Source of the DNA: Methylocucumis oryzae
Lineage (GTDB): Bacteria > Pseudomonadota > Gammaproteobacteria > Methylococcales > Methylomonadaceae
Direction: 5' to 3'
DNA length: 33,848 nucleotides
NCBI RefSeq assembly: GCF_000963695.1
Contig: NZ_LAJX01000002.1
Location: 1-33,848 of the forward strand
How positions within the stretch are numbered: the first letter of the stretch is position 1; each line of letters opens with the position of its first letter. A program made the translations under genes and the position numbers. Shown in pieces: positions 1-8,531 of the stretch. Under the pieces are notes generated by a model. It was not told the DNA's origin. It made no database searches and saw nothing but the letters and a program-made list of their open reading frames with translations.

Positions 1-25
1 CATATCCTATAAAATTTATTAACCT

Positions 26-55
26 AATGGCAGTGACGCAGAGCGTGGGAACGAG
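26..55. repeat. Dispersed intergenic repeat, copy 1
   Basis: A 30-bp unit beginning AATGGCAGTGACGCAG and ending GTGGGAACGAG is present here and again, identical, at 188-217. Both copies are preceded by a similar TTATTAAC(C/T)T stretch. The core ACGC-AGA-GCGT can form a short hairpin. It is non-coding and resembles the REP-like units scattered between genes in many gammaproteobacteria. The two copies bracket the palindromic element at 70-150. Confidence 0.8.
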
Positions 56-69
56 AAATTAGGTTTAGA

Positions 70-150
70 TATAGGATGCGCTGAGGTACGAAGCGCATCT
101 GTCGAGTCTTTACACGATTGATGCGCCTCCTTTCGTCGGCACATCCTATA
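70..150. repeat. Palindromic REP/MITE-like element
   Basis: The outer ends are a perfect 9-bp inverted repeat (TATAGGATG at 70-78, CATCCTATA at 142-150). Inside, GATGCGC (75-81) pairs with GCGCATC (93-99) around an 11-nt loop, and a further GATGCGC occurs at 120-126. There is no coding potential. This is the structure of a small non-autonomous repeat. The CATATCCTAT at the window edge (1-10) may be the end of a related copy. Confidence 0.65.
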
Positions 151-187
151 AGTATATTATTGAAAAATAAATATAATTTATTAACTT

Positions 188-217
188 AATGGCAGTGACG
201 CAGAGCGTGGGAACGAG
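188..217. repeat. Dispersed intergenic repeat, copy 2
   Basis: Identical over 30 bp to 26-55. Downstream (218-386) the DNA is AT-rich with no convincing ORF and leads into the pilin promoter. Confidence 0.8.
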
Positions 218-386
218 GGGAATGACAATATTTGTCACAACAAGACAAAATAAGACGTTCTGAGAAACACAATGTTTCCAGAACTATCGACTTGAAGAAA
301 TAATTCCTACTATATAAAACGATTTTTAACATTTTAATCAAATAGTTATCGTTAAATATTACCAGCGATAAAATTTAATCAACTTT

Positions 387-403
387 TGGCATACCTTCTG
401 CTT
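387..403 (+). promoter_or_regulatory. Sigma-54 (RpoN) -24/-12 promoter for the pilin gene
   Basis: The sequence TGGCATACCTTCTGCTT has GG and GC dinucleotides separated by exactly 10 nt, as in the sigma-54 consensus TGGCAC-N5-TTGCW. It lies about 50 nt before the pilin start, leaving a short leader with an AGAGGA ribosome site (438-443). PilA genes of Pseudomonas and relatives are transcribed by RpoN under PilS/PilR, so site and gene agree. The -12 half is imperfect (CTGCTT). Confidence 0.7.
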
Positions 404-451
404 TAAGAATCGTGAAGTTTTTAACCGACCACTAAACAGAGGAAACATTCT

Positions 452-985
452 ATGAAAAACCAAATGCAAAAAGTTCAACAAGGTTTTACTTTAATCGAGT
501 TAATGATCGTTGTTGCGATCATCGGTATTTTGGCAGCGATTGCGATCCCTGCTTATCAAGATTACACAGTTAGAGCGAAGGTGAGTGAGGCGATTTTAGC
601 TGCGGATTCTGTTAAATCATTAGTGAGTGAAGCGTTTCAAACAGATAGTTTATCTGGAGTAGCCGCAGCTTCGTCAGCTTATTCAAACAAAGTACAAGCA
701 GAGAAACAAACAAAATTTGTTAGCGATATTACTGTTGATGGCGCAGGAGTCATTACTGTAACGTTAGCAACAGATCCTGCAGCAAGCGGCTTACCAAGCG
801 ATGCTGTGGGTACGACTATTTTGTTTACACCAAACGTACAAAACGCAGCGCTTGCTGATGGCGTTGTAGGTGCAATTGACTGGGCTTGTGCAGGCGCGTC
901 TGGAGAAACAGCCGCTGCCAGAGGTTTAGGTGCAGTCAATACTGGCTCTTTACCTGCTAAATATGCGCCAGCAGAGTGCCGTTAA
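452..985 (+). CDS. pilA: Type IV major pilin (PilA/PilE-like prepilin)
   Basis: Structural subunit of a type IV pilus, used for twitching, adhesion or DNA uptake. The 177-residue prepilin has an 11-residue positively charged leader ending in Gly11, then the PilD cleavage/methylation site G|FTLIE with the conserved Glu5 of the mature protein. A hydrophobic N-terminal helix follows (about residues 12-40, [20 protein letters not shown]). The variable head ends with Cys146 and Cys176, which would form the usual C-terminal disulfide loop. AGAGGA lies 8 nt before the ATG. A sigma-54-type promoter is upstream and a hairpin is downstream, so the gene is probably monocistronic. No assembly genes are nearby. 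The gene is intact. It could be a minor or paralogous pilin, but its size and sequence fit a major pilin. Confidence 0.93.
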   Translation: MKNQMQKVQQGFTLIELMIVVAIIGILAAIAIPAYQDYTVRAKVSEAILAADSVKSLVSEAFQTDSLSGVAAASSAYSNKVQAEKQTKFVSDITVDGAGVITVTLATDPAASGLPSDAVGTTILFTPNVQNAALADGVVGAIDWACAGASGETAAARGLGAVNTGSLPAKYAPAECR

Positions 986-1061
986 ATCACAATCTTAGTT
1001 GAACTGTGTCGCAAAAATTAGCTTTAAATTACTGCTCTCTAGCAAATATTTATACTGATTA

Positions 1062-1114
1062 TAGAATTGTGGTGGGGCTTCTCTCCCACCACCTTCTATG
1101 TGATTCAGTTTTTT
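1062..1114 (+). terminator. Hairpin after the pilin gene with a downstream T-run
   Basis: GTGGTGGG (1069-1076) pairs with CCCACCAC (1085-1092), and the stem is extended by TAGAA/TTCTA at 1062-1066 and 1094-1098. A T6 run follows at 1109-1114. The U-tract lies about 10 nt beyond the stem, so termination may be inefficient and allow some read-through into the RTX gene. Confidence 0.5.
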
Positions 1115-1148
1115 CACCTTATGATACAAACTAACTCGAGGATTTTTT

Positions 1149-3591
1149 ATGGCACTTTCAATTACGAAACCGACTTCAGGAAGCGCAAGTTTTTTTGGTA
1201 CGACTACAAGTGACGACTTTGTGCTTGGTTCTGCTTCAGATGACACCATTACCGGTGGGGTACAATCTTTAAGCGCTGCCTCAGCCTATCTAGCTGATGG
1301 CGCTGATACCATGGAAGGTGGCTTAGGCGATGACAAGTATATCGTAAACGACTCTACCGATGTCGTCACTGAGTATGCGGGAGAAGGTATCGATACCGTT
1401 TTTACTACTGTTAGCTATACGCTAGGTAGCGAATTAGAATATGTGGTAGCCGCTGGCACAACCGGAATCACTTTAACAGGTAATGCCAAAGACAACGTTT
1501 TAGATGGCTCGCAAGGTACTGGTGCAGATACCCTAATCGGGGGTTCGTGGTAATGATTATTACATAGTCGGTACAGGCGATGTTATCAATACTGACAGTG
1601 GTGGCTTTGATACTATTGAAACTGGCTCTACAATAGACATAAGCTCTACAACTGCTTTTAAGTCACTTGAAAATGTCTCTTTATCTGGTTCTTCAGCTGC
1701 TAATATCACCGGCAATGATTCTGCCAACCGTCTAACGGGTAACTCTGGAAGCAATAGTATTTCAGGCGGTAAAGGTAACGATATTATCGATACTGGCACT
1801 GGTGGTACCGACACGCTCGTCGGCGGTGAAGGCAACGATACTTTTATTATTCGTACTGGCGCAACGGTTGCGTCAATTACAGACAGTGCAGGTACAGACA
1901 AAGTTTTAGCCTTTGCTACCTTAGTAGCTGGTTCAGGCATTGAAAATGTCACTTTATTAGGCACATCAGCGGCTGATATAAGCGTAACTGATGCAACATT
2001 ATCGCATGTATTACTTGGAAACTCGGCGGCAAATAGTATTACTGGTAACGCAAAGAATGATACATTGAACGGTGGAGCAGGCGCTGACACACTGACGGGC
2101 GCTGCAGGAAACGATTCTTATATTGCTGACGCCTCAGACTCAATTGTTGATACAGCGGGAACAGATACTGTGCAAGTCAGTGGTACAGGCACTTTAACGT
2201 TAACAGATAACAGCAATATCGAAACCATTACTGTAACAGGGTCTAGCGATACATCAGTTAACGGCTCAGCAGAAACAACTGTGGCGATGAAGATGACCGG
2301 TAATGACGGTAATAACACACTTACAGGAGGCTCATTAAATGATTCGTTAGTTGGTGGTGATGGCGGTGAAGATAAAGATGGTGATAACGTCTTAGATGCG
2401 GGAGAAGATACTGACGGCGATAGCGTATTAGATACAGATGGTAACGATAGCTTAACGGGTGGCGCAGGCAACGACACTCTAGTCGGTGGCGATGGCACAA
2501 ACGTCTTAGTGGGTGGTGTAGGTGACGATCTCTATATTGTTAAAAGCTCTACGACGACTTTAACTGAAGCCGCTAGCGCAGGTACCGATACGGTTCAATT
2601 CTCTGGTGAAGCGACTGGCGACACATTGGCTGTCAGCGCTAATGTTGAAATAATTACTTTAACTGGTACGCTAGCGATTAATGCGACTGCCGCTGGTTCT
2701 ACGGCTAACACCATGAGTGGAAACACTGCTAATAACTCCCTAGACGGAGGCAGCGGCAATGATTCTATTTTTGGCAGCTCCGGTAGTGACTCATTAACTG
2801 GTGGCGCAGGTAACGATACTCTTAATGGCGGCACGAACTCTACTACTGTAGGCGCGGGCGACACTATGGTAGGTAATGGTGGTAATGATTATTACTATGT
2901 AGATGATACCGACGACGTAGTCACAGAAATAACAGGAGAAGGTACTGATACCGTTGAAAGTACGGTAAATTTCACATTGTCTACGTTCTTGGAAAAATTA
3001 GTATTAGCTGGCTCATCTGCTGTTAACGGTGAAGGCAATGACTCAGCCAACACTATTAGCGGTAATACTGGAAATAATACGCTTACAGGTAACGATGGCG
3101 ATGATACTATCAATGGTGGCAGCGGCAATGACACCATCAACGGTGGTGTAGGCCGCGATTCAATCACTGGCGGTTCAGGAAATGATACGATTGTTTATGC
3201 CGACGAATTAGCGGAAACTTTCGCTAGCGCCACATCTATTAGTACTGTCGATATTTATAAGGACTTGACGTTAAATGACTTAGCAGGCGACAGATTTGAT
3301 TTATCCGTTACTGTAGCAGAAATCGGCACAGCTGTTAGCGGTGTTATTAATGAAGCCGATTTTGAAACGGATATGAATGCCTTATTGACTGCAACGGGTA
3401 AGGGCTTTATTGAAAATTTGGGTGGTATTGATGCTGTTTTGGTGACTGGCACATCTGGCGACTTGAAAAACCGCAAATTCTTAGTGATTGACCTTGATGC
3501 AGATGATGCATTTGATGTAACTGCCGACTTTGTCGTAGAAATTACCGGTTCATCAGTCACGAACCTAACTACTGATACTTTCTTACCGTAA
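1149..3591 (+). CDS. Secreted RTX (calcium-binding repeat) protein, one frameshift
   Basis: Large acidic surface or extracellular protein, probably exported by a type I secretion system. It has no N-terminal signal peptide and is built from glycine/aspartate nonapeptides of the GGxGxDxxx type (for example GGAGNDTL, GGSGNDTI) interleaved with blocks like EGTDTV-(x)n-YTL-(x)n-LEN. A C-terminal region of about 110 residues without repeats is a candidate secretion signal. About two-fifths in, an insert DKDGDNVLDAGEDTDGD resembles EF-hand/thrombospondin-type calcium loops. The start is ATG after GAGGA. The frame opened at 1149 stops at 1553, but GNDYYIVG and all later repeats continue in the frame that starts at 1549. 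One extra base in 1543-1549 explains this, giving about 813 residues. No transporter genes are present, so the substrate role is unknown. Confidence 0.85.
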
Positions 3592-3685
3592 CCCGTAAGG
3601 CAGATTCGCCGATAGGCAATCCGCCCTTCATTCCACACCGATGGCGGTTTGCTATCCCGCAACTACCGCCATCGCCTTCTTTTTT
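3590..3685 (+). repeat. Terminator-like intergenic repeat, copy 1
   Basis: It begins AACCCGTAAGGC, and its first bases form the RTX stop codon. Two inverted repeats follow. The first is GGCAGATT/AATCCGCC around a CGCCGATAGGC loop, with one mismatch. The second is a perfect 10-bp stem, CGATGGCGGT (3639-3648) with ACCGCCATCG (3665-3674), followed by T6 at 3680-3685. The second stem plus T-run looks like a rho-independent terminator for the RTX gene. Related copies lie at 4036-4151 and 5269-5404. Confidence 0.75.
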
Positions 3686-3776
3686 CCCCGTTCCACACGT
3701 TCATACCTAACATTTAGCCAACAGCAAGCAATAAGGGCTATAATCTCACCTTTCACAAAACTATTAATTATTGATT

Positions 3777-4024
3777 ATGGCTACTATCACATTCAATACC
3801 TTAAAGTTTGTTGAGCGGCTTAAAGCGGGCGGTGTACCGGAGGAGCAAGCAATAGCGGAGGCTGAAGCTTTAGTCGTTGCTTTTTCAGAAGCGATGGATT
3901 TTCAACTTGCCACGAAATCAGACATCAACCTGTAGAAAGGGAATTATTACTCATCAAATGGATGTTGAGCTTGGTGATAGGCGGTATTATCACATTGATA
4001 TTAAAAGCTTTCTTTCCTAGTTGA
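3777..4024 (+). CDS. Miniature DUF1640-like membrane-anchored protein, one frameshift
   Basis: The ATG opens MATITFNTLKFVERLKAGGV followed by an Ala/Glu-rich helix and QLATKSDI, the typical start of bacterial DUF1640 proteins. The frame hits TAG at 3933-3935. One frame over, the sequence resumes as VERELLLIKWM and a hydrophobic helix (LSLVIGGIITLILKAFF) before TGA at 4022-4024, the usual membrane-anchor end of this family. Restoring one base near 3931 gives a protein of about 82 residues. That is shorter than the usual family member because most of the central coiled coil is missing. No clear ribosome site is seen. The biochemical function of the family is unknown to me. The gene lies between two copies of the terminator-like repeat. 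Confidence 0.6.
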
Positions 4025-4035
4025 CTACTTACTTC

Positions 4036-4151
4036 AACCCGTAAGGCAATCCGCCTTTCATGCCACACCGATGGCGGTTTGCTACCCCGCAACTACCGCC
4101 ATCGTCTTCAAATTCTAAAAGCATTTTTTCTCATTGCCACGCTACAGCATT
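4036..4151 (+). repeat. Terminator-like intergenic repeat, copy 2
   Basis: It starts AACCCGTAAGGC like the other copies but has lost the loop and one arm of the first hairpin. The second hairpin is perfect (CGATGGCGGT 4069-4078, ACCGCCATCG 4095-4104). It then shares CAAATTCTAAAAGC, a T-run and GCTACAGCATT with copy 3, so the homologous unit extends past the hairpin. It follows the DUF1640-like gene at 12 nt. The remaining 146 nt before the Rpn gene show no ORF or clear promoter. Confidence 0.75.
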
Positions 4152-4297
4152 AAGAACGCATAACCTGCGAACGTGATGCCATTTGTTTTTCTCTCCCCCG
4201 CGTTAGCTAAGCCGTACAAACGTTTACTAACCATGCCGTTGTCAACCTAACGCTAACGTTCTACAATCAAGCCTTTCTAGCTTTACGTTAAGCTGCC

Positions 4298-5268
4298 ATG
4301 CGCCACGCCATTGATCCTAAAATTGACTGTGTTTTCAAAGCCTTGCTCGGCGCTGAAGAAAACCGAAACCTGTTAATCCACTTTTTGAATGCCTTGTTAG
4401 CGCAAGAGCTGATCGAGCCTATTGTTTCAGTAGATATTTTAAATCCCTATAATGACAAGGAATTTTTCAGTGATAAACTCAGCGTAGTTGATGTTAAAGC
4501 TCAAGACCAGCACGAGCGGCTGTATCAGATAGAAATCCAGCTCAGCAGTTATCGTCACCTGCCCGCCAGAATGATTTACAACTGGGCCGATATTTACAGC
4601 CAGCAGTTAAAGTCTGGTCAAGATTATGGCTTGCTCAAACCAGCTTATGCGATTTGGTTGTTATCAGACAATCTGCTGACTGATGATAACCAGTATGCGC
4701 ATCATTACAAACTCAGAGATGAAAACGGGAAGCTATTAACGCAACATGGCGGCATCTGGTTGTTGGAGTTAACTAAGTTTAACGTTAAACACATTGAGTC
4801 CGAGGAGCAACGTTGGTTAAAATTCTTCAAAACCGGTGAGCAACTGAATGATGATGCATTACCAGATTGGATGACTACCGAGGAGATGAAACAAGCCATG
4901 AACACGCTAAGCCGCTTTTCCGAAAAAGAACGTGAATATTTTCAATATCAAGCCCGACAAGAATATCTGCGCGAACAAAGGGCGATTAAAAATGAGCATG
5001 AGCAAACTGCACAGCAATTAGAACAGACTTCGCAGCAATTAGAACAGGTTGTACACCAATTAGAGCAAGCGGCAAAAGAGTTGCAGCAGTCTAAGTTTCT
5101 TGCAGAGGAAGCACAAAAGCGTGAACAAGAAGCACAAAAAACGTGAACAAGAAGCGCAAAAGCGTGAACAAGAAGCGCAAAAAACGTGAAGAGCTGGCTT
5201 TACTAGAAAAAGCCGCCGCTTTAGCCGAGATTGAGCGTTTAAAAGCGCACATACAAGCTAAAGAGTAG
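4298..5268 (+). CDS. Rpn/PD-(D/E)XK nuclease family protein (transposase-like), two frameshifts
   Basis: Member of the Rpn/YhgA-like group, DNA endonucleases that promote RecA-independent recombination and are often annotated as putative transposases. The N-terminus MRHAIDPKIDCVFKALLG is typical. The nuclease core is visible as Asp65 (VVDVKA) and Glu79-x-Gln81 (YQIEIQL). The C-terminal third is a predicted coiled coil of QQLEQ and EAQKREQ heptad-like repeats. The first stop at 5144-5146 and a second stop near 5188 both arise where CAAAAA has become CAAAAAA. Removing one A in each of 5136-5141 and 5179-5184 restores the reading through EELALLEKAAALAEIERLKA to TAG 5266-5268, about 322 residues. 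There is no obvious ribosome site. The gene is framed by copies 2 and 3 of the terminator-like repeat. Confidence 0.82.
5108..5190 (+). repeat. Four tandem 21-nt repeats inside the Rpn coiled coil
   Basis: Four head-to-tail copies encode EAQKREQ. Copies 1 (5108-5128) and 3 (5151-5171) carry CAAAAGCG. Copies 2 (5129-5150) and 4 (5172-5190) carry CAAAAAACG with A6, and both cause a frameshift. Such an array can change length by slippage. Confidence 0.85.
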
Positions 5269-5404
5269 TAACCCGTAAGGCGGGTTCGCCGATAGGCAAT
5301 CCGCCATTTTCCGTTACACACCGATGGTGGTTCACTACCCCGCAGCTACCGCCATCGCTTTCAAATTCTAAAAGCCTTTTTCTCATTGCCGCGCTACAGC
5401 ATTC
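5269..5404 (+). repeat. Terminator-like intergenic repeat, copy 3
   Basis: It abuts the Rpn stop codon and starts TAACCCGTAAGGCGGG. The first hairpin is complete (GGCGGGTT 5279-5286 with AATCCGCC 5298-5305, one G-T pair). The second is CGATGGTGGT (5322-5331) with ACCGCCATCG (5348-5357). CAAATTCTAAAAGC and T5 (5377-5381) follow, as in copy 2. It may act as the terminator of the Rpn gene. Confidence 0.75.
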
Positions 5405-5629
5405 AGCCAAGTAGGGTGCATTGCATGCACCAAAAAACTCTCACATTTCAACAACGAACTTCTCGTAGAAAATCCCCGCCCAATTACACCTTAAACGCCA
5501 TTTTCACATAACGATGGAATGTTAAATACAACCCAATTTAACGCCTGCCTAACGGGATTATGATGAATATACTCTACATGTATACTTGAGCATGATTGTA
5601 GCGGTGCATAAAATGCACCCTACTTGGCT
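5405..5629. mobile_element. MITE-like element with 18-bp perfect terminal inverted repeats
   Basis: AGCCAAGTAGGGTGCATT at 5405-5422 is repeated exactly in inverse at 5612-5629. The left end contains its own small hairpin (GGTGCAT-TGC-ATGCACC). The roughly 190 bp between the ends encode nothing recognisable. Size, sub-palindromic ends and lack of coding are those of a non-autonomous element. Its right end lies 11 nt beyond the stop of the PHP gene. A second element with similar design lies at 31675-31883. I see no certain target-site duplication. Confidence 0.65.
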
Positions 5630-5640
5630 ATTTAGTAGAA

Positions 5641-6480
5641 TTAGTGACTTAAACGCAACAACTCCCAAACTGGGGTAATCGTCGCTGGCATGGGCAGTAA
5701 TCGACCTAGCTCTACCCATTGGTCGGGGGCGTGGAAATCTGAGCCGGTAGAGCCTGCGAGTTGGTATTGCTCAGCGATGGCTAACACGCGTTTAACTTCT
5801 TCCGGGTTACTACGTCCGGTAATGACTTCTATGCCTTGGCCTCCGGCGTGTTTGAAGGCAGTAAGCAAGCGTTTCATCGCGTTTTTCTTAAGCTGATAGC
5901 GTAACGGATGCGCTAACACTGCTACCCCGCCTGATTCGTTAATCCATTGAATGGCTAATTCAAGTTCTGTCCAAGGCGTGGCGACATAGGCGGGTTTGCC
6001 TTTGGCTAAATAGCGGTCAAACGCTTCTTGTAAACTATCGACATGGCGCTCAGCCAATAAATATTCGGCGAAATGATTACGCGTAATCATGCCGTTGCCA
6101 ACTATCTTTTTAATAGCGTCTAGCGCACCTTCAATACGTTTCTTAGCGAGTTTTTCGGCAATTTTTTCTGCCCGTTCCATGCGTAACGTGTGTAAGTGCT
6201 GGGTGGCTTCGGCTAAAGCTGGGTGTTGTGGGTTAATACCTATGCCTATCACATGAAAGCACTGATTTTGCCATAGCGTCGATAACTCAATGCCGGGAAT
6301 CAACCGTAAGCCCAGTGCTTGGGCTGTGGTTTGCGCCTCAGCCAGTCCTGCCGTCGTGTCGTGGTCGGTTAACGCTAATGAGGTCACACCAAAGCGATGC
6401 GCTCGGTTAACGACTTCGGTGGGTGATAAGGCACCGTCTGACGCCGTGGAGTGACAGTGTAAGTCGTAAACATCGGTCAT
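5641..6480 (-). CDS. PHP-domain phosphoesterase (RNase AM/YciV-like)
   Basis: Metal-dependent phosphoesterase of the PHP family. E. coli YciV (RNase AM) and relatives act as 5'-3' exonucleases on short RNAs and hydrolyse 3',5'-nucleotide bisphosphates. Visible metal-binding motifs in order are DLHCHSTASDG, LTDHDT, PGIELS, VAVLAHP and the C-terminal GSDFH. I place the start at the ATG at 6480 (MTDVYDLHCHS), giving 279 residues. That puts the first His motif at the usual distance from the N-terminus and the start one base after the ABC gene's stop codon. An in-frame ATG at 6519 would overlap the ABC gene by 38 nt. The gene is co-transcribed with the exporter. It is intact and all motifs are present. 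Confidence 0.88.
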   Translation of the reverse strand: MTDVYDLHCHSTASDGALSPTEVVNRAHRFGVTSLALTDHDTTAGLAEAQTTAQALGLRLIPGIELSTLWQNQCFHVIGIGINPQHPALAEATQHLHTLRMERAEKIAEKLAKKRIEGALDAIKKIVGNGMITRNHFAEYLLAERHVDSLQEAFDRYLAKGKPAYVATPWTELELAIQWINESGGVAVLAHPLRYQLKKNAMKRLLTAFKHAGGQGIEVITGRSNPEEVKRVLAIAEQYQLAGSTGSDFHAPDQWVELGRLLPMPATITPVWELLRLSH

Positions 6481-6481
6481 A

Positions 6482-8248
6482 CTATTGATACTCGCCATAA
6501 AGTTTTGCGTATAAGCCATTTTGGGTAATTAACGTTTCGTGCTGACCTTGTTCGCAAATCTTGCCTTCTTCAAACACATAAACGTGATCGGCTTGTTTTA
6601 CCGCGCTAAGCCTATGCGCGATGATAATTGTGGTGCGGTCTTGTAAAAATGCGCTTAGCGCTTGGTGTAAATGGTATTCGGTTTCGCTGTCTAATGCTGA
6701 TGTCGCTTCATCTAAGATAACGACTTTAGGGTCAGCGACGACCATACGCGCAATCGCCATGCGTTGGCGTTGACCGCCGGATAAACGCATACCATTCCTA
6801 CCAACTACCGCGTCTAATCCTTGTGGTAAGTCTTTTACAATATCGCTTAATTGGGCAATAGCAAGTGCGCGCCAAAGTGTGTCATCACTTGCTGGTTTGC
6901 CTAAGGTTAAATTTGCCCGGATGGTGTCATTAAACAATACCGGATGTTGTAACACGGTCACGACATGCTCGCGCACGACGTCTAAGCCGATTTGTTCAAT
7001 CGGGACATCATTAAAGTAGATGTGGCCGGATTGCGCTGGGTATAAGCCGATTAAGGTTTGAATCAGCGTAGATTTGCCGCCGCCGCTAGCACCGACTAAG
7101 GCGACTTTATCTCCAGCATTAATCGTTAAATTAATGCCATTTAAAATAGTATCTTCGCTATAACTAAAGTGTAAGTTTTCTACGCGTATTGCAACGGTTT
7201 TGTTGCCTTCAAACGGGTTAGCAAGATGCGGATAAATCGGTTCTTGTTTTAAGCGATTAAGCCGATTAATTCGGGCTAATGCGGCTTTAGCAGAAAAATA
7301 AGCATATTGAATGTTTAAAATCTCTTGGACTGGCGCCATCATAAACCATAAATAACCGAAGACGGCGAGCATTTCGCCTATGGTTAAATCGGCATAAAAC
7401 ACCATTAGCATGGCACCGGCGCGAAAAATATCAAAGCCAAATAAAAACACTAAAAAGCTCATGCGGCCAGCGGCATCGCTTTTCCAGGTATAGGCAATAG
7501 AATTGTTTTTGACCGCTAACGCTGAGTCTATCAGTTGCTGACAATAATGGCGTTCACGGTTGCTGGCGCGGATTTGATGTATCGCTTCTAAGGTTTCAGT
7601 TAACGCTTGTTGAAACACTTCATACGCCGCGTTTTCTTTGGCTTTTAAGTCTTTGACTTTAGAGCCTACGACACGGGTAAAATAAATAACGATAGGATTG
7701 AGTAATAAAATAAACAAACCTAGCTGCCAATTCATCCACAACAATATTGCTGCTGTGCCAATAATCGTTAGTACTGCGATGAGTAATTTGCTAATGGTAT
7801 TGCCAATAAAATTATCTAGCGTATCTAAATCAGTGACTAAATGCGTCACTACGCTACCGGTGCCTAAGCTTTCATATTCAGCCATAGAAATGGTTTGCAA
7901 ATGCGTGATTAAGCTTTGGCGAAAGCGAAATACCACATCTTTGGAGATGCTGGAAAACTGCCTGGACTGGATAATATTAAACGCAATAGCGATAAGCCTG
8001 AGCAATAAGCTGGCGATTAATACCACCGCGATATAGAAAATAGGTTGCTGCCAAGCTAGCGGGAAAAGCTGATTTAAAAAATGAATGACTAGCCCAGGTT
8101 TATGCAATAACACTTCATCGACTAGCAGCGGCATGAGTAAAGGCACGGGGACGCTGGCAATGGTTGCTAAAATCGCGATGATATGTGAGCAAATCAGGGC
8201 TTTTTTATGTTTTAAAGCGATTTTATAAATGGCAGACCATGTATACAT
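6482..8248 (-). CDS. MsbA-like ABC exporter (fused membrane and ATPase domains)
   Basis: Half-transporter of the type IV exporter fold that would work as a homodimer in the inner membrane. Residues 1-330 carry about six membrane segments (for example near 20-45, 70-92, 155-190, 265-300). The nucleotide-binding domain follows: Walker A GASGGGKST (386-394), signature LSGGQ (489-493), Walker B VVILDE (509-514) and the switch His545. All catalytic residues are present and the 588-residue length is normal. The substrate cannot be told: lipid A/lipid flippase, peptide or drug export are all possible, and the residues specific to MsbA are not evident. It is the first gene of a minus-strand unit with the PHP gene and diverges from the glucan synthase gene. 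Confidence 0.9.
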   Translation of the reverse strand: MYTWSAIYKIALKHKKALICSHIIAILATIASVPVPLLMPLLVDEVLLHKPGLVIHFLNQLFPLAWQQPIFYIAVVLIASLLLRLIAIAFNIIQSRQFSSISKDVVFRFRQSLITHLQTISMAEYESLGTGSVVTHLVTDLDTLDNFIGNTISKLLIAVLTIIGTAAILLWMNWQLGLFILLLNPIVIYFTRVVGSKVKDLKAKENAAYEVFQQALTETLEAIHQIRASNRERHYCQQLIDSALAVKNNSIAYTWKSDAAGRMSFLVFLFGFDIFRAGAMLMVFYADLTIGEMLAVFGYLWFMMAPVQEILNIQYAYFSAKAALARINRLNRLKQEPIYPHLANPFEGNKTVAIRVENLHFSYSEDTILNGINLTINAGDKVALVGASGGGKSTLIQTLIGLYPAQSGHIYFNDVPIEQIGLDVVREHVVTVLQHPVLFNDTIRANLTLGKPASDDTLWRALAIAQLSDIVKDLPQGLDAVVGRNGMRLSGGQRQRMAIARMVVADPKVVILDEATSALDSETEYHLHQALSAFLQDRTTIIIAHRLSAVKQADHVYVFEEGKICEQGQHETLITQNGLYAKLYGEYQ

Positions 8249-8531
8249 CGGTGTGGAGAAGGTTGCTCGTAAAGCCGGAAATTATATCATTGTGCTGAGT
8301 GGGCAAGACACCTTAGCGCAGGTAAATAATTTCTTGTCGCATCATAACCTGTGTAAAATACCGCTTAACGCATTACTGACGGCGATTTGAAGCCGTCGAG
8401 TGATGCTAATGTTGATGTCAAGCCTCTTCGATATGTATACCGGATTTCTTAGTTAACAAATATTCAGCTTTTATCGGCTAAGATTTCCTCAAAATATTCC
8501 CCAACAGCGTTCAGCGAAGTCGAGCATTCCA
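8249..8531. promoter_or_regulatory. Divergent intergenic region, ABC exporter / glucan synthase
   Basis: This 283-bp non-coding spacer must hold promoters for both directions. A GACGGC/GCCGTC hairpin lies near 8380-8398. TTGATG followed about 18 nt later by TATACC (roughly 8412-8442) is a possible sigma-70 promoter for the plus-strand gene. No strong ribosome site precedes the ATG at 8532. I see no operator I can name. Confidence 0.35.

Noticed and set aside
1560-3167. Several minus-strand ORFs of 90-176 codons opposite the RTX gene
   Set aside because: They are mirror images of the glycine/aspartate repeats (Pro/Ser/Val-rich translation) and have no ribosome sites. The plus strand explains the region fully.
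4240-4297. Integron attC site before the Rpn gene (GTTAAGC and ACCTAAC motifs)
   Set aside because: The two motifs are not mutually complementary, internal attC boxes are missing and no integrase is present.
3590-5404. CRISPR array from the three repeated hairpin units
   Set aside because: Only three diverged copies, separated by whole genes, with no regular spacers and no cas genes.
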